From assembly GCA_045632485.1 (NCBI GenBank), contig JAZQWT010000155.1, positions 1 through 64,000 on the forward strand: a stretch of DNA of 64,000 nt, given 5' to 3'. Every line of letters starts with the position of its first letter. The stretch's first letter is position 1. Source of the DNA: SIG575 sp045632485. GTDB lineage: Bacteria > Bacillota > Clostridia > Oscillospirales > Acutalibacteraceae. Made by a program: the position numbers and the translations under genes. The notes beneath the pieces were generated by a model. That model did not search any database. It saw only the letters and a program-made list of their open reading frames with translations, and was not told the origin of the DNA. Positions 17,636 through 25,879 of this stretch are shown here, one piece after another.

Positions 17636-18325
17636 TTATTTGTTTGCTTCTGCTTTAAGTCTTGCTGCAAGTTCGGGATTTGTCTGAACCAAGCGAATTT
17701 GTTCCGTAAGATTAAAACTTTCTTTCTTAAAGGGATTTACACCGTTGTTAAGTGCGTTGCCCTTTGCAGGTGTATAACCGCCTGCCTTGAAACGCTTATC
17801 TACTTCTGTTGCAACATCTTTTTCCTTCCAAGCCTTAAGCAAAGATACCATATCGTCAATTTCTGATTCATCAGCACAAGCCGCAACAAGTTTTTCCATT
17901 AATAACATTGCTTCCTCGCTGTCGCTGATTTCAGCCTTTTTCATCGACTTTACGGCATACATTTTGTTTTTCTCAAAGGCAAGTTCTTTACGCTGTTCTT
18001 CAAGTTCCTGCTGTTGACGCTCAAATTCATCTTGTTTCTTTTCTTCTTCTGTCAATATTTTCTTTTCCAAACGCTCGACTTTTCTTTGAAGTTCCGCTTT
18101 TTCTTTGCGTTCTTTTGCCATTTTCTTGTCAAGTTCAGCCTGAAAACGCCTTGACTGAGTAATATCTTCTTCAGTCTTTTTTTGCTCTGTTACAGGGTCA
18201 GTTTCAGTCACAGGGTCAGTATCAGTTACAGGGTCAGCATCTTTGATGTTTGCTGCCATTTCGTCATACTCTTCCTGCGTGATTGCACCGCTGTCTAAGA
18301 GTGCTTTGAGTTTTTCGATTGTCAT
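17636..18325 (-). CDS. Capsid scaffold protein (DUF4355-type)
   Basis: 229 residues from ATG 18325 (RBS TTGGAGGAAATCAAA). It starts MTIEKLKALLDSGAITQEEYDEM, followed by an acidic repeat (DPVTDTDPVTETDPVTE). Then comes a long charged coiled coil (KKMAKERKEKAELQRKVERL) and a Gly/Asn-rich tail. This is the typical DUF4355 scaffold layout, and the major capsid gene follows directly. The acidic TD/TE repeat comes from an imperfect 15-bp DNA repeat near 18190-18240. Confidence 0.88.
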   Translation of the reverse strand: MTIEKLKALLDSGAITQEEYDEMAANIKDADPVTDTDPVTETDPVTEQKKTEEDITQSRRFQAELDKKMAKERKEKAELQRKVERLEKKILTEEEKKQDEFERQQQELEEQRKELAFEKNKMYAVKSMKKAEISDSEEAMLLMEKLVAACADESEIDDMVSLLKAWKEKDVATEVDKRFKAGGYTPAKGNALNNGVNPFKKESFNLTEQIRLVQTNPELAARLKAEANK

Positions 18326-18392
18326 TTTGATTTCCTCCAAAATCCGTATAGAATTTGTTCGCCCTCCATATAGAAAGGCATTTTTATACAAT

Positions 18393-18424
18393 AAAAAAGC
18401 CCTCTACCGTATAGATAAAGGACT
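18393..18424 (-). terminator. Intrinsic terminator after the tRNA cluster
   Basis: On the minus strand AGTCCTT ... GAGGGCT pairs over 7 bp (with G-U pairs), followed by TTTTTT. It lies between the tRNA genes and the scaffold gene and would release the tRNA precursor. Confidence 0.72.
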
Positions 18425-18536
18425 TTATTATTTATTATGTAGCCGCTACGCTGTATCTTTTCATCAGCCATTTGTGAAGAAAGGAGCAAAGACACAAATA
18501 CTTAACTTCTCACGCTTCAATACCCGCTTGCGGCTT

Positions 18537-18623
18537 TGGTGCAGGGAGAGGGACTTGAACCCTCACGGTATTGATACCAACGGGGCTTAAACCCGTTGTG
18601 TCTGCCAATTCCACCATACCTGC
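18537..18623 (-). tRNA. tRNA-Leu (anticodon UAA)
   Basis: Minus-strand cloverleaf: acceptor GCAGGTA, D-arm GTGGAATTGGCAGAC, anticodon arm ACGGG-TTTAAGC-CCCGT (anticodon TAA), long variable arm typical of tRNA-Leu, T-arm GAGGGTTCAAGTCCCTC, and an encoded CCA end. There is one T-C mismatch in the acceptor stem. Last of four tRNAs in transcription order. Confidence 0.92.
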
Positions 18624-18630
18624 TGATTAT

Positions 18631-18715
18631 TGGTGCTGATAGTGGGACTCGAACCCACACGCTGTAAAAGCAACGGTTTTTGAAACCGTCTTGTCTGCCA
18701 ATTCCACATATCAGC
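18631..18715 (-). tRNA. tRNA-Leu (anticodon CAA)
   Basis: Acceptor GCTGATA pairs with TATCAGC. The D-arm TGGAATTGGCAGAC matches the neighbouring Leu tRNA. Anticodon arm ACGGT-TTCAAAA-ACCGT gives CAA, with a class II variable arm, T-arm GTGGGTTCGAGTCCCAC and encoded CCA. It is probably a diverged duplicate of the adjacent tRNA-Leu. Confidence 0.92.
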
Positions 18716-18723
18716 ACATCATT

Positions 18724-18810
18724 TGGCGGAGAGTCAGAGGCTCGAACTCTGAACCCATTTCTGAGCAACGGTTTTCAAGACCGCCCGACTACCATTTATC
18801 ACAACTCTCC
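18724..18810 (-). tRNA. tRNA-Ser (anticodon UGA)
   Basis: Acceptor GGAGAGT pairs with ACTCTCC. The anticodon stem CGGT-CTTGAAA-ACCG gives TGA. A long variable arm is followed by T-arm CAGAGTTCGAGCCTCTG and an encoded CCA. Class II shape and anticodon agree on serine. Confidence 0.92.
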
Positions 18811-18814
18811 GTAT

Positions 18815-18889
18815 TGGCGGGGGTAGTGGGAATCGAACCTCACATCAACGGAGTCAAAGTCCGTTGTACTGCCCTTGTACTATACCCTC
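18815..18889 (-). tRNA. tRNA-Gln (anticodon UUG)
   Basis: Acceptor GAGGGTA pairs with TACCCCC (one A-C mismatch). D-arm TAGTACAAGGGCAGTACA, anticodon arm ACGGA-CTTTGAC-TCCGT (TTG), T-arm GTGAGGTTCGATTCCCAC and encoded CCA. First of the four tRNAs in transcription order. Confidence 0.9.
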
Positions 18890-18986
18890 TCATTAAACGG
18901 TCTATAAAACTCTTGCAGAGAAACATAACCGCTCTTGTGCGTCAACAATGTTTTTTAATCGAGGCTATATTATGAAAAAAAAGAGG

Positions 18987-19187
18987 TTAAAACCAAATTG
19001 CTAATTCTGCTTCAAGCATTTTAGCGTGCCCTACAGCCGACTGCCCGTTATAGCCGCCTTGCTGCTCTTTCGTTTCAATGTAATTTATGTCATTTTCTCG
19101 CCGTGCAATTTCTTCTAATGCTTCGGCATTATCACTGTATTTTTCTTTGAGTTCTGCAATAATTTGTCTTGCTGTTTTTTCACTCAT
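18987..19187 (-). CDS. Hypothetical 66-residue helical protein
   Basis: A small charged, helical protein (MSEKTARQIIAELKEKYSDN...) just upstream of the tRNA cluster, with GAGGTGATAA before the ATG. No family is recognised. It has its own promoter 20 bp upstream and is the only coding gene of this short unit. Confidence 0.7.
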   Translation of the reverse strand: MSEKTARQIIAELKEKYSDNAEALEEIARRENDINYIETKEQQGGYNGQSAVGHAKMLEAELAIWF

Positions 19188-19205
19188 TTATCATCACCTC
19201 TATTA

Positions 19206-19234
19206 ATTATACTAAAAATAATTAATTTTGACTA
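19206..19234 (-). promoter_or_regulatory. Probable sigma-A promoter for the 66-residue gene and the tRNA cluster
   Basis: TAGTCA, 17-bp spacer, TATAAT on the minus strand, in an AT-rich gap after the MuF head gene. The -10 is perfect; the -35 matches four of six consensus bases. Confidence 0.6.
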
Positions 19235-19270
19235 TTGACAGAATCGACAAAAAATTGTATTGAAAATAGG

Positions 19271-20854
19271 TTATTTTTGCCCTTCCAACAGTTTGTCACG
19301 GTATGCTAAAGCATCGTCATATTCAAAAGTTGGTAAATTGTCAACATCAGCCTGTGAAGATAATTTATAAGCCTTTGCAGCGTTTTTTTGTATTACCGTT
19401 TCTATCGAATCCGTGTTTTTCATCAAAACATATACATCAGGTCGGGTTTCTAACAAAAACGGGTCACTTACATAATCTGCATTGAACGCAACACGGGCAA
19501 CAGGCACATAGCCGCATTTTTCGTACATATTCACAAGACCAACGCCGTAACAGTCCATTTTAACGCCGCCGTTTGCTCTTGCTGTTATGATAAGGTCATT
19601 GACTGTGCCTTTTTGCTTCCAATTGCTGTTTTTGAATACTGCGGTAATATCCCCGTCAGGCTTCACCGCCACACCTGCCATATCATTTGAAGCAATAAAG
19701 CATTTATATTTTGCCGCTTGTTCAGGTGATACAGGGTCAACGCTGCCGCCGTGCTTATTTGCCCTTTTTGCAGATTCAATAGCATTTGAAAATCTTTCAC
19801 CGTTGGTTGTTCTAACAAGTTCACAATCCGCAATACCGTTTTCGTTCATTAACTGCCTTGTAGATTTGTGTAAACTTGCAATTTCAACGGCTTTTCCTGT
19901 TGCTTTCTGCAATTCTTCGGGAGTCATTAAATCATATTCAATAGTACACCTACAATTACAATCGTGCCTTGCATAGCCGCTTTCACTCGGACACCTTGCA
20001 TATACATTTGGCTCAAGTTGAAATTTATCACCGACTTTAATAGTAACACCGTGCATTTTCATATGATTTGCACCGTTTGTGCTTAAAACGGTTTTCCAAC
20101 CTTTTTTGGTTTTATATCTTCGTTGCGGTCTAACTCTTTCATCTTTCATTGTTCGCCATATAGCAACATAAATTAAACCGCTGCCCTCTAATCCCTCTGC
20201 TATGTTTTCTGCACAATCCATAAAGCCGCTTTCGGTGTTTCTGTGACTTTCTGTGCGTACTATATTCAATGCCTTGCCGTAACTTATATCTACCCTTTCG
20301 GATATACGCTTTGCCATTTGGTCGTATCTGTCGCCGTTCATCAAACCTGTAGTAAGTTCTCTTTGCAACTGATAAATTATGTCCTGTCGGTGTTTCTCCA
20401 AAACGGCAGGCAAGGTTAATTTGCTTATGTTGTTATTTACCGCTTGCTGCAACACTTCGGGACGAACAGATAAATCCTGCGTAACAACTGCCAATTTGCC
20501 GTTTTCTTCGGCTATTTGGAGTGCTTCTACCATTCCCTCATAACAATTTATATATGTTGCTTCTACAAGGTCTAAAATTTCCTTACGAAGTTGCGGTGAA
20601 ATGCTATTAACATTTTCAATCATTTCTTCAAGAAATTTTGCCCGCTTGTTTTGTGCATCTAAATACGAAATAAAAAAACGCCCGTCTTTATCGCTGTATT
20701 TCTCATATCCTTCTGCAAGGAAATTACGCAAGTCTTTCATTAAGGTGCGATACATTGCTTTTATTTTATCTTCGCTCAACTTTTCTCTGTGTTCCTCTAT
20801 TCGCCTTATGTCATACAACAGGTCTTTAAGGCTTGTTTCGGATTTCGGCAACAT
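19271..20854 (-). CDS. Minor head protein (MuF / SPP1 gp7 family) with C-terminal extra domain
   Basis: 527 residues from ATG 20854 (RBS GGGGGCGAT). Residues ~1-330 form the MuF part: RTESHRNTESGFMDCA, then an IWRTMKDERVRPQ...HDCNCRCTIEYD zinc-binding-like end. After a linker comes a distinct C-terminal domain (from ~360) with MAGVAVKPDGDITAVFKNS, GGVKMDCYGVGLVNMYEKCGYVPVARVAF and TRPDVYVLM. That pattern resembles the acetyltransferase-like domains fused to some MuF proteins. Such domains are suspected effectors packaged with DNA; that role here is inference. Confidence 0.85.
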   Translation of the reverse strand: MLPKSETSLKDLLYDIRRIEEHREKLSEDKIKAMYRTLMKDLRNFLAEGYEKYSDKDGRFFISYLDAQNKRAKFLEEMIENVNSISPQLRKEILDLVEATYINCYEGMVEALQIAEENGKLAVVTQDLSVRPEVLQQAVNNNISKLTLPAVLEKHRQDIIYQLQRELTTGLMNGDRYDQMAKRISERVDISYGKALNIVRTESHRNTESGFMDCAENIAEGLEGSGLIYVAIWRTMKDERVRPQRRYKTKKGWKTVLSTNGANHMKMHGVTIKVGDKFQLEPNVYARCPSESGYARHDCNCRCTIEYDLMTPEELQKATGKAVEIASLHKSTRQLMNENGIADCELVRTTNGERFSNAIESAKRANKHGGSVDPVSPEQAAKYKCFIASNDMAGVAVKPDGDITAVFKNSNWKQKGTVNDLIITARANGGVKMDCYGVGLVNMYEKCGYVPVARVAFNADYVSDPFLLETRPDVYVLMKNTDSIETVIQKNAAKAYKLSSQADVDNLPTFEYDDALAYRDKLLEGQK

Positions 20855-20881
20855 ATCGCCCCCTTTCATAGACTTTTTCTA

Positions 20882-22561
20882 TCATTGTGACACATTATCT
20901 GCCTGATTATTGCCGTTTGCAAGAATATCTTGTATTTCGTCCTCAGAGCCTTCCTTTGCTCCTAAACCTAACAAATCTCTTATATCATCTTCAGGCAATG
21001 AAATAGCCCGTTTTAACATTTTGAGTGCTGATTCCTCGGAAATTTCGCCGTTTTTGATTTTGTCAGCATACTCTTGTATCATATTGACCTGATATTTATA
21101 TAATCTCGCCTGTGACGGCGTTTCTGCATCTTGATACAATGAAGCGGCTTCTTTTTCTTCCTCAAGCATTTCCATAATGTAATCAACATCGTCAACATCA
21201 GCAATCTTGGAGAATACCCACTTTTTAGGCATACCTGCTGCAATATATGCCTGTGCTGTTTGTGCTTCTGACAATCTATCCAACGGGAAATTACGGTTAA
21301 ATTCCATAACAAACTGCAACGGGTCTGCTGCAACATTCTTTTTCGCCCAACTTGAACAAAGGACTTTCCACATATGCTGTGCTGAGTTCATAACATTTGC
21401 TTCAAATGTCGCACACTTTGTTTCAAGACCGTGCAACTTAAATTTAAGCGAAACCCCGCTTGCAGTTCCGAATGTCGTATCATTCAAATTAGGCGTTCTT
21501 GAAAATCTGTAAATATTATCTTCAAGTCGCAATAAGTGGTGTTCTGTAAAAGCGTCATTTATCTGCTTTGTAACCCATTTTACAGGCTCATTGACCGCCA
21601 TACTTCCAACGGGCGGGACAACAAGCATACCGCTTTGCTGTGCCTTTTGAATAACTTCATCATCGCAGTTCATACTTATAAGCATAAGAGCGTGTACAAA
21701 ACCCTCAATTTCGTTTGAATTATCCGACACAACCTTATCATAATCGTCTATCAGCGAAAGCACTTTTTCAGCATCACCAATACACTCCGCATTGTTTGCT
21801 ATTCCCTGTAAGGGGCAATAATCAAAAAAGTGCGGCTTTGCTTCTCCGTTTTTCGCCAATGAAGATAAAGAGTCGCCCTTGAATGTCGTTATGCTCTTAT
21901 CATCGTAAAAATCAGCCGTCCAAAATTCGCTGCCGTCTAATTTATGTGACTTATAATAACGAATTGCAAACTCAGGCTCAGAAATATCCGTTTCAGAAAG
22001 TATTACAGTTTCAAAACCGTGAACGGGCATTACTCTTTCATTGCCCTCTTTGTCAATATAGAACAATCTGCCCGAATAACCGTATATGCTTGCGTTTTTG
22101 GTTGTTTCCATATCCACGCCGAACATATTATTTCTTGCGATAAAATCAGTAAGTGCTTTTTTTGCTACATCTACCGCTTTTTCGCCGCCTGTTTCTTCTT
22201 CCGATTCTTCTGTGTCGCTATAACTGTATGAAATCGGCTCTCCTGCAAAGTAACCAACCTTAAAATCTACTATTTCCCCGAAAAAGTCATTGTTTACCTT
22301 GTTATTTATCGGGTTATCTTCTTCGTATCGGGGCTTTCTTGCGTGTATCGGGAGTCCATTTACTATAGCCATATAACGCCTATATAAATTTTGATTATAA
22401 ATAGCATTAAACTGATGTTTTCTTAAAATGTCACACAACAGGCTCTCGGTAATGCCGTTTTCCCGCAATTCTGCCAACTCTGCCGAAAATTCAGGTACAA
22501 GTTCCTGCTCTGTTCTGCCCGAAATTTCAAAAGCATCTTTTGTGATTTCTGTTTCTGCCAT
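20882..22561 (-). CDS. Portal protein (SPP1 gp6-like)
   Basis: A 559-residue protein with the SPP1-type portal pattern. It has NPINNKVNNDFFGEIVDFKVGYFAGEPI near residues 85-112, a MSLIDDYD-like VLSLIDDYDKVVSDNSNEIEGF segment, TPNLNDTTFGTASGVSLKFKL, and a C-terminal acidic tail. It lies between the terminase/zincin genes and the MuF gene, the canonical order. The dodecameric ring is the DNA gate and the platform for packaging. Confidence 0.93.
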   Translation of the reverse strand: MAETEITKDAFEISGRTEQELVPEFSAELAELRENGITESLLCDILRKHQFNAIYNQNLYRRYMAIVNGLPIHARKPRYEEDNPINNKVNNDFFGEIVDFKVGYFAGEPISYSYSDTEESEEETGGEKAVDVAKKALTDFIARNNMFGVDMETTKNASIYGYSGRLFYIDKEGNERVMPVHGFETVILSETDISEPEFAIRYYKSHKLDGSEFWTADFYDDKSITTFKGDSLSSLAKNGEAKPHFFDYCPLQGIANNAECIGDAEKVLSLIDDYDKVVSDNSNEIEGFVHALMLISMNCDDEVIQKAQQSGMLVVPPVGSMAVNEPVKWVTKQINDAFTEHHLLRLEDNIYRFSRTPNLNDTTFGTASGVSLKFKLHGLETKCATFEANVMNSAQHMWKVLCSSWAKKNVAADPLQFVMEFNRNFPLDRLSEAQTAQAYIAAGMPKKWVFSKIADVDDVDYIMEMLEEEKEAASLYQDAETPSQARLYKYQVNMIQEYADKIKNGEISEESALKMLKRAISLPEDDIRDLLGLGAKEGSEDEIQDILANGNNQADNVSQ

Positions 22562-22565
22562 TTAT

Positions 22566-22706
22566 TCACCGCCTTTTTCTCTTTTTTTGCTTGTAATTCA
22601 CTATTTTTTTATCAAAAATGACCTTATTTGTGCCGTCTATGCGTTCAAGTCCACACCGCCGACAAACAATAATATCATTCACTTTTTGCCATATATGACT
22701 GCACAT
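22566..22706 (-). CDS. 46-residue Cys-containing small protein
   Basis: A short ORF starting at ATG 22706, whose first base is the last base of the upstream stop (TAATG coupling), and ending 4 bases before the portal start. The product MCSHIWQKVNDIIVCRRCGLERI has a CxxC pair and a basic C-terminus (KQKKRKRR). It may be a half zinc finger. Function unknown. Confidence 0.6.
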   Translation of the reverse strand: MCSHIWQKVNDIIVCRRCGLERIDGTNKVIFDKKIVNYKQKKRKRR

Positions 22707-23062
22707 TATAAGCACCCTGCTTCTTCGTATGCTTTATATATTTTGGGAATCTGAACAGCAAGCCAATCTATCATTTCTTCATTTTTCGCCCAAGCACCGT
22801 CACAAATAAATGAACAGTCTTGCAATCCGCTTTCATTGAAAAATGCGTGCACTATTTCGTGTCTTATTACTTCTTTTTCACACTTCTCAACAGTTTCCGC
22901 TTCTTCGTGTTCCCAACCTTTGTATGTACTCATATCACAATAGACAATCTTTTTTTGATAACCGTCACAATAACCCGAAAGGGAGCGTCTATCAAAAACT
23001 TCGTCCTCGTCATATTTGAGTTTTATAATTTCATAGTTTGTGCCTAAAATGTTTACTGTCAT
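22706..23062 (-). CDS. Zincin-type metallopeptidase-like protein
   Basis: A 118-residue protein with an HExxH motif in VIRHEIVHAFFNESGL (near residues 67-82), the zinc-binding helix of zincins. MIDWLAVQIPKIYKAY follows near the end. Proteins like this are common between terminase and portal genes in Firmicutes phages. Catalytic use is not established; it could be a processing protease or a host-directed factor. Confidence 0.78.
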   Translation of the reverse strand: MTVNILGTNYEIIKLKYDEDEVFDRRSLSGYCDGYQKKIVYCDMSTYKGWEHEEAETVEKCEKEVIRHEIVHAFFNESGLQDCSFICDGAWAKNEEMIDWLAVQIPKIYKAYEEAGCL

Positions 23063-23064
23063 TG

Positions 23065-24297
23065 TTAAAACCTCTTTCCTGCCCTTGCTTCTGCTTCCAA
23101 CATCACATTACAAAAGGCATAACGGGTAGCATCAAGCAAGTGGTTATTTGCGTCAACAGGTCTTGCCATTGCATTACCGTATTTGTCCTCTTGCCAATGG
23201 TATTGTTCAATCTCATTTTTGAAGTTTTGGCAGGTTTTATGAATAATAATCTCATATCCTTGCAGCCAACGAATACCACGGTTTATACTGTCAGCACCCT
23301 TTATTGCACCAACTGCCCTTATATTGTTCGCCACAAGGAAATCTATTGTTTTTGGTTCGGCTGAATCACATATAACATATTGATTGCCTACAAAGGTCTT
23401 GCAAACTCTCAAAAGTTCATCATCAGTCATTCCCGCCTGATACCATTCATCAAAGATATAGATTTTCTTTCTTGCTTTGTCTATATGTGCTTTAACTAAT
23501 GCGTTAGGGTCACTTGAAAATCCAAAGTCGCAGCCTATATATATGTTGTCAAATTGCGGTATTCTGTCGCTTAAATCTTCTACACGCCAATTTCTGAAAA
23601 CAATATGTCCGATAACACCAAAATTACCGAGTGTGTAAACTTGGTAATAGTACGGGTCTGTTTCATCTTCAAGCAACTTTCTATCATCAGGTGTCAAATA
23701 CAAGTTATCCTTGTATGTTGTTTTGAGTATGCTGATTTTGTCATTTTCAAACCTTGATATATCGTCTTGCCATTCATTGAAAAACTCTTTGTAAATCCAA
23801 TGTGAACGCAAAATCGGGTTGAAAGACAAAATGATAAACTTTGAAATCGGGCTGTTACCTCTTAAACGCTTTGTCAACTGCTTATATGCTTCTCTTTTTA
23901 TCTCTGTTGCTTCCTCTACCCATATACGGTGCAAAACGCTGTCAATCGGTGTTATTGACTTGATTTTTTCAGAGTCGTCCAAACCTGCAAAAAGTATCTG
24001 TCTATTGTTCAATAAGCAGGTAATTGTCATTATTGACCTGTTGACCTTATAGAACTGTGACAGTCCCATTCTCGATATTGCTTTTGTGACTTCGTTAAAT
24101 ACCGATTTACTGATTGTACTTGCAACATTTCGGCATATTAAGTAATTCGCCCCGTTGAGGTTATCCAATACAACCTTTTGGGCTAAAAAATACGATTTAC
24201 CGCTTGAACTGCCGCCGTAATATATCTGTGTCGGCTGTGTTTTATTCAAGTAAGGCACATACACGGGATTTACAACAACATCTATATTTATAAGCAA
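23065..24297 (-). CDS. terL: Terminase large subunit (PBSX / Terminase_3 family)
   Basis: About 410 residues from a TTG at 24297 behind AAAGGCGGTGAA; an upstream ATG at 24348 lacks a good site. ATPase motifs: IYYGGSSSGKSYF (Walker A, 27-39) and LHRIWVEEATEI (Walker B plus catalytic E). Nuclease domain: NIYIGCDFGFSSDPNALV and a C-terminal NHLLDATRYA with the expected acidic residues. It pumps DNA into procapsids and cuts it. The small subunit gene is about 4 kb away, an unusual separation. Confidence 0.95.
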   Translation of the reverse strand: MLINIDVVVNPVYVPYLNKTQPTQIYYGGSSSGKSYFLAQKVVLDNLNGANYLICRNVASTISKSVFNEVTKAISRMGLSQFYKVNRSIMTITCLLNNRQILFAGLDDSEKIKSITPIDSVLHRIWVEEATEIKREAYKQLTKRLRGNSPISKFIILSFNPILRSHWIYKEFFNEWQDDISRFENDKISILKTTYKDNLYLTPDDRKLLEDETDPYYYQVYTLGNFGVIGHIVFRNWRVEDLSDRIPQFDNIYIGCDFGFSSDPNALVKAHIDKARKKIYIFDEWYQAGMTDDELLRVCKTFVGNQYVICDSAEPKTIDFLVANNIRAVGAIKGADSINRGIRWLQGYEIIIHKTCQNFKNEIEQYHWQEDKYGNAMARPVDANNHLLDATRYAFCNVMLEAEARAGKRF

Positions 24298-24325
24298 TTC
24301 ACCGCCTTTTTTATCAAACAAGCAT

Positions 24326-24352
24326 AAAAAAACAGGCTGCTTTTGCAACCTG
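24326..24352 (-). terminator. Intrinsic terminator upstream of the large terminase gene
   Basis: CAGGTTGC-AAAA-GCAGCCTG on the minus strand is an 8-bp hairpin followed by seven T. It ends transcription from the small upstream genes before terL. A nearly identical stem with a swapped arm order is present at 25326-25349. Confidence 0.85.
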
Positions 24353-24379
24353 CTTTTGTATATCTGTTTTAATTTGTTT

Positions 24380-24613
24380 TTACTTTTGCTGCCGTTCGTT
24401 CCACATTTTTATCGCTACTTTTACTGATGTATAAAAGTTCGTGCAATCGCAAGCGTGGGTTGAACAAGTTACACACCAATAATTTTTTGGGTCATTCATA
24501 ACCATTCTTTCACTTGTAATATGAACATCTTTATTACCGCAATATTTACAAGGCAATAACACATTTTTGTATTTTTCGGTATATTTTTTTGCTAATTTAA
24601 ATCGTTTCGCCAT
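24380..24613 (-). CDS. Lar-like / zinc-finger small protein
   Basis: A 77-residue protein with LLPCKYCGNKDVHIT, then YWCVTCSTHACDC and a C-terminal KVAIKMWNERQQ. The C-x2-C pair, the second Cys cluster and the ending A-x-x-x-W-N-x-R are typical of the Lar (restriction alleviation-like) family. These are common in phages; most are of unproven function. Confidence 0.72.
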   Translation of the reverse strand: MAKRFKLAKKYTEKYKNVLLPCKYCGNKDVHITSERMVMNDPKNYWCVTCSTHACDCTNFYTSVKVAIKMWNERQQK

Positions 24614-24621
24614 AACTCACC

Positions 24622-24816
24622 TTACACATTGGCAGTCTTTAACTTATACAAAAATATATCATTTTTTGTGTTTGTTATAACATCTGTAAACCTTTGCAAA
24701 TATTCATCATATACAAAAAACTTTAACTTATAAAACTTTTTCGTTCTTTCAACTTCCTCTTCGTCAATGTCATAGAAATTGCCGCTGTTGAGAAAATACA
24801 CTCTATATTTGTTCAT
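24622..24816 (-). CDS. Hypothetical 64-residue protein
   Basis: A small protein (MNKYRVYFLNSGNFYDIDEEEVERTKKFY...) with alternating aromatic and charged residues and no recognised family. A GGGGGGC ribosome site precedes the start. Confidence 0.6.
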   Translation of the reverse strand: MNKYRVYFLNSGNFYDIDEEEVERTKKFYKLKFFVYDEYLQRFTDVITNTKNDIFLYKLKTANV

Positions 24817-24830
24817 ATTTGCCGCCCCCC

Positions 24831-25055
24831 TTAATAACCATTTCTTGCGGGCTTGTGAACTTGTTTTTGATTTAACTGCACTGTTTTACAATATTCTTCA
24901 ACCTCTTTTTCTGTTTCGCCCCTACATAATTTTCCATATATCGTAAACCATATATTTTCAATTTCTGCCTTTGTTAATTCTCTGTCGGGCTGCTCTTCTC
25001 TAAAACGGTTGACAACCAAAATTTGCAATTTATCTGCAATATCACGCCTTAACAT
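24831..25055 (-). CDS. Hypothetical 74-residue protein
   Basis: From ATG 25055 (MLRRDIADKLQILVVNRFREEQPDREL...), preceded by AAAGGCGGTGTAATCAAG and starting six bases after the stop of the upstream small gene. Helical; no family recognised. A longer reading from 25190 would run through the upstream gene in another frame and is rejected. Confidence 0.62.
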   Translation of the reverse strand: MLRRDIADKLQILVVNRFREEQPDRELTKAEIENIWFTIYGKLCRGETEKEVEEYCKTVQLNQKQVHKPARNGY

Positions 25056-25060
25056 CTTGA

Positions 25061-25210
25061 TTACACCGCCTTTGTAACTTCTTTTACAGACCAACCAAAA
25101 GAAAGAAATATATCTATCTTCTGTAAATCTTCTTCGCTCTTTGCTGTAAAGCGTTCTACTGTTGCCGCCTTGCCTTTGCCTTTGCTGCACTCAAATTCTC
25201 TTGCCTTCAT
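25061..25210 (-). CDS. Hypothetical 49-residue protein, first gene of an early unit
   Basis: ATG at 25210 with AGAGAGGTAAACAAG upstream, product MKAREFECSKGKGKAATVERF...FLSFGWSVKEVTKAV. It lies 30 bp after a member of the conserved early promoter family. The out-of-frame longer ORF on the same strand is weaker. Function unknown. Confidence 0.62.
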   Translation of the reverse strand: MKAREFECSKGKGKAATVERFTAKSEEDLQKIDIFLSFGWSVKEVTKAV

Positions 25211-25241
25211 CTTGTTTACCTCTCTTTTACTTTGTGTCTAT

Positions 25242-25270
25242 AATATAACACTTTTGCAATATAATGTTAA
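25242..25270 (-). promoter_or_regulatory. Conserved early promoter, copy 1
   Basis: TTAACA, 17-bp spacer TTATATTGCAAAAGTGT, TATATT on the minus strand. Spacer, -35 flank (GTCTA) and extended -10 are shared with copies at 38997-39025 and 50570-50598. Confidence 0.8.
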
Positions 25271-25320
25271 TAGACAGTCTGTAAACAATATGTGAATAAA
25301 CTATGAATAACAAAGGCATT

Positions 25321-25349
25321 AAAAAAGCAACCTGCTTTTGCAGATTGCT
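25321..25349 (-). terminator. Intrinsic terminator after the 135-residue gene
   Basis: AGCAATCTGC-AAAA-GCAGGTTGCT on the minus strand (10 bp with one G-U) followed by T5. It separates the gene at 25364-25771 from the unit driven by the next promoter. Confidence 0.85.
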
Positions 25350-25363
25350 TTATTTTGCTTTCT

Positions 25364-25771
25364 TTATGCTTCATAGCCCCACGGTATTTCAAAGCCCTTT
25401 TCATTGATAAATCTTTCAAGCATTGCTTCTTTCAGTCTGTTTAATGAAGCGTATAAATCACTCTCGAAAAAATCTTCTGTTTCACAAGCCTGATAGCAAT
25501 AACACTTGATGCAGCCAAGAATAATGCCTGCATTAACTTTTACATCTTCAAAGTTATATTTAGGTGTTTTTGTTTCTTCGCTGTATCTGTAATTGACTGA
25601 CTTGTAATTCTGCTCTAAGAGTGACTGCCCGATGCCGTTTCTCAACTCTTGCATATTAATTATAATCTGTACGGGCTTTGTGTAGCCCTCTGCTTTGTAC
25701 TCTGCATTGTAGATTTCAAAGCCCTTGACGATTGCGTGAATTGTTTCATTGTTTACGATGTAAGCACTCAT
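25364..25771 (-). CDS. Hypothetical 135-residue protein
   Basis: An acidic, helical protein (MSAYIVNNETIHAIVKGFEIYNAEYKAEGY...). It has a Cys pair in GCIKCYCYQACETEDFFESDLY and a C-terminal FEIPWGYEA. Proteins with this ending are known as hypotheticals in gut Firmicutes mobile elements. Single-gene unit with its own promoter and terminator, divergent from the plus-strand islet. Confidence 0.75.
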   Translation of the reverse strand: MSAYIVNNETIHAIVKGFEIYNAEYKAEGYTKPVQIIINMQELRNGIGQSLLEQNYKSVNYRYSEETKTPKYNFEDVKVNAGIILGCIKCYCYQACETEDFFESDLYASLNRLKEAMLERFINEKGFEIPWGYEA

Positions 25772-25803
25772 TTTGATTACCTCTTTCTTTATTTGGTATC
25801 TTA

Positions 25804-25832
25804 ATTATATCACCATTGTGTTATAATGTCTA
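25804..25832 (-). promoter_or_regulatory. Promoter of the 135-residue gene
   Basis: TAGACA, 17-bp spacer, TATAAT on the minus strand, 32 bp upstream of the ATG. It faces away from the plus-strand promoter at about 25880-25908. Confidence 0.72.
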
Positions 25833-25879
25833 TTTGCAAAGTGTACAAAGAAAAAGTTTTTATTTGTGCATTTTGTCAA

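Noticed and set aside
24831..25190. 119-residue reading of the gene upstream of the large terminase
   Set aside because: Its N-terminal 45 codons overlap a better-supported small gene (25061-25210) in another frame; the ATG at 25055 has the proper ribosome site.
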